DNA of 6,168 nt from the NCBI GenBank assembly GCA_018610125.1, contig JAHEOI010000144.1:1-6168 (forward strand), in the 5' to 3' direction. The notes under the pieces are model-generated. The model worked only from the letters and a program-made list of their open reading frames with translations. It did not search any database and was not told where the DNA came from. The stretch comes from Verrucomicrobiota bacterium (GTDB lineage: Bacteria > Verrucomicrobiota > Verrucomicrobiia > Limisphaerales > JAHEOI01). This document shows, piece after piece, positions 6,137 through 6,168 of the stretch. How positions within the stretch are numbered: the stretch's first letter is position 1; the number at the start of each line of letters is the position of its first letter. Position numbers and translations under genes: made by a program.

Positions 6137-6165
6137 TCTTCTCTCCTTTGGGAGAGGGGAGAAGA
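6137..6165. repeat. REP-like palindrome 2
   Basis: TCTTCTCTCCTTT (6137-6149) pairs with GAGAGGGGAGAAGA (6152-6165, using 6153-6165) around a GGG loop, a 13-bp stem with two G-T pairs. It resembles palindrome 1 in its CTCTCC core and lies 22 bases after it, so the two form a tandem REP-like unit. The element may continue past the window edge. Confidence 0.55.
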
Positions 6166-6168
6166 CAA

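Larger units (their letters stand above)
5734..6168. other. Non-coding right-end region with repeats and hairpins
   Basis: No convincing gene is seen in these 435 bases. The left part (5734-5838) has a loose inverted repeat just after the aminotransferase stop (GACCGC 5732-5737 with GCGGTC 5754-5759) but no T-tract, so no clear terminator. Then come a hexamer array (5839-5880), about 120 bases without recognised structure, a competing-hairpin segment (6005-6065) and two REP-like palindromes (6088-6165). Open frames across the hexamer array translate to SE or FH dipeptide repeats and are not credible proteins. Confidence 0.7.

Noticed and set aside
1..6168. tRNA, rRNA, transposase gene, CRISPR array or defence operon
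   Set aside because: No cloverleaf, rRNA motif, transposase or nuclease motif, or repeat-spacer pattern was recognised in either strand.

Overview
This is a bacterial chromosomal window of about 6.2 kb with fairly high GC. It carries five complete protein genes plus the 3' end of a sixth. The best guess for the host is a member of the Verrucomicrobiota (Opitutae/Puniceicoccales-like). This is inferred from three things: a HisA of the eukaryotic (yeast HIS6) sequence type, a large secreted matrixin-type protease ending in a Ca-binding-loop segment plus a small beta-sandwich C-terminal module as is common in that phylum, and the abundance of hexanucleotide repeats. The assignment is not proven by the window.

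Layout. Positions 1-165 (+) are the end of an FHA-domain protein with a C-terminal membrane anchor. Positions 223-990 (+) hold the eukaryotic-type hisA, whose last eight residues are a (RQ)4 tail encoded by four CGGCAG units. A short convergent spacer with two hairpins (989-1042) separates it from a two-gene minus-strand operon. That operon is transcribed from 3434 to 1048: a small secreted protein with a Pro-His repeat, then a cysteine-free secreted zinc metalloprotease, the two joined by an ATGA stop/start overlap. A 131-bp divergent spacer (3435-3565) leads to a second plus-strand pair, a membrane-anchored alpha/beta hydrolase (3566-4444) and a class I/II PLP-dependent aminotransferase (4453-5733), also nearly overlapping. 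The final 435 bases (5734-6168) hold no convincing gene. They contain a GTGAAA-type hexamer array, a pair of competing hairpins followed by a T-tract, and two consecutive REP-like palindromes running to the window edge.

How the genes relate. The FHA/hisA pair and the hydrolase/aminotransferase pair look like ordinary short co-transcribed groups without an obvious shared pathway. The secreted pair is the most coherent functional unit: both proteins carry signal peptides, both lack cysteine, and translation appears coupled, so they probably act together outside the cytoplasm. The most unusual global feature is that three unrelated 6-bp tandem repeats occur within 5 kb. Two of them are inside genes, where unit gain or loss would lengthen or shorten the protein without a frameshift. 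I do not see a clear new defence or mobile system here. The strongest leads are the eukaryotic-type HisA, the hexamer repeats, the secreted protein pair and the structured repeat region at the right end.
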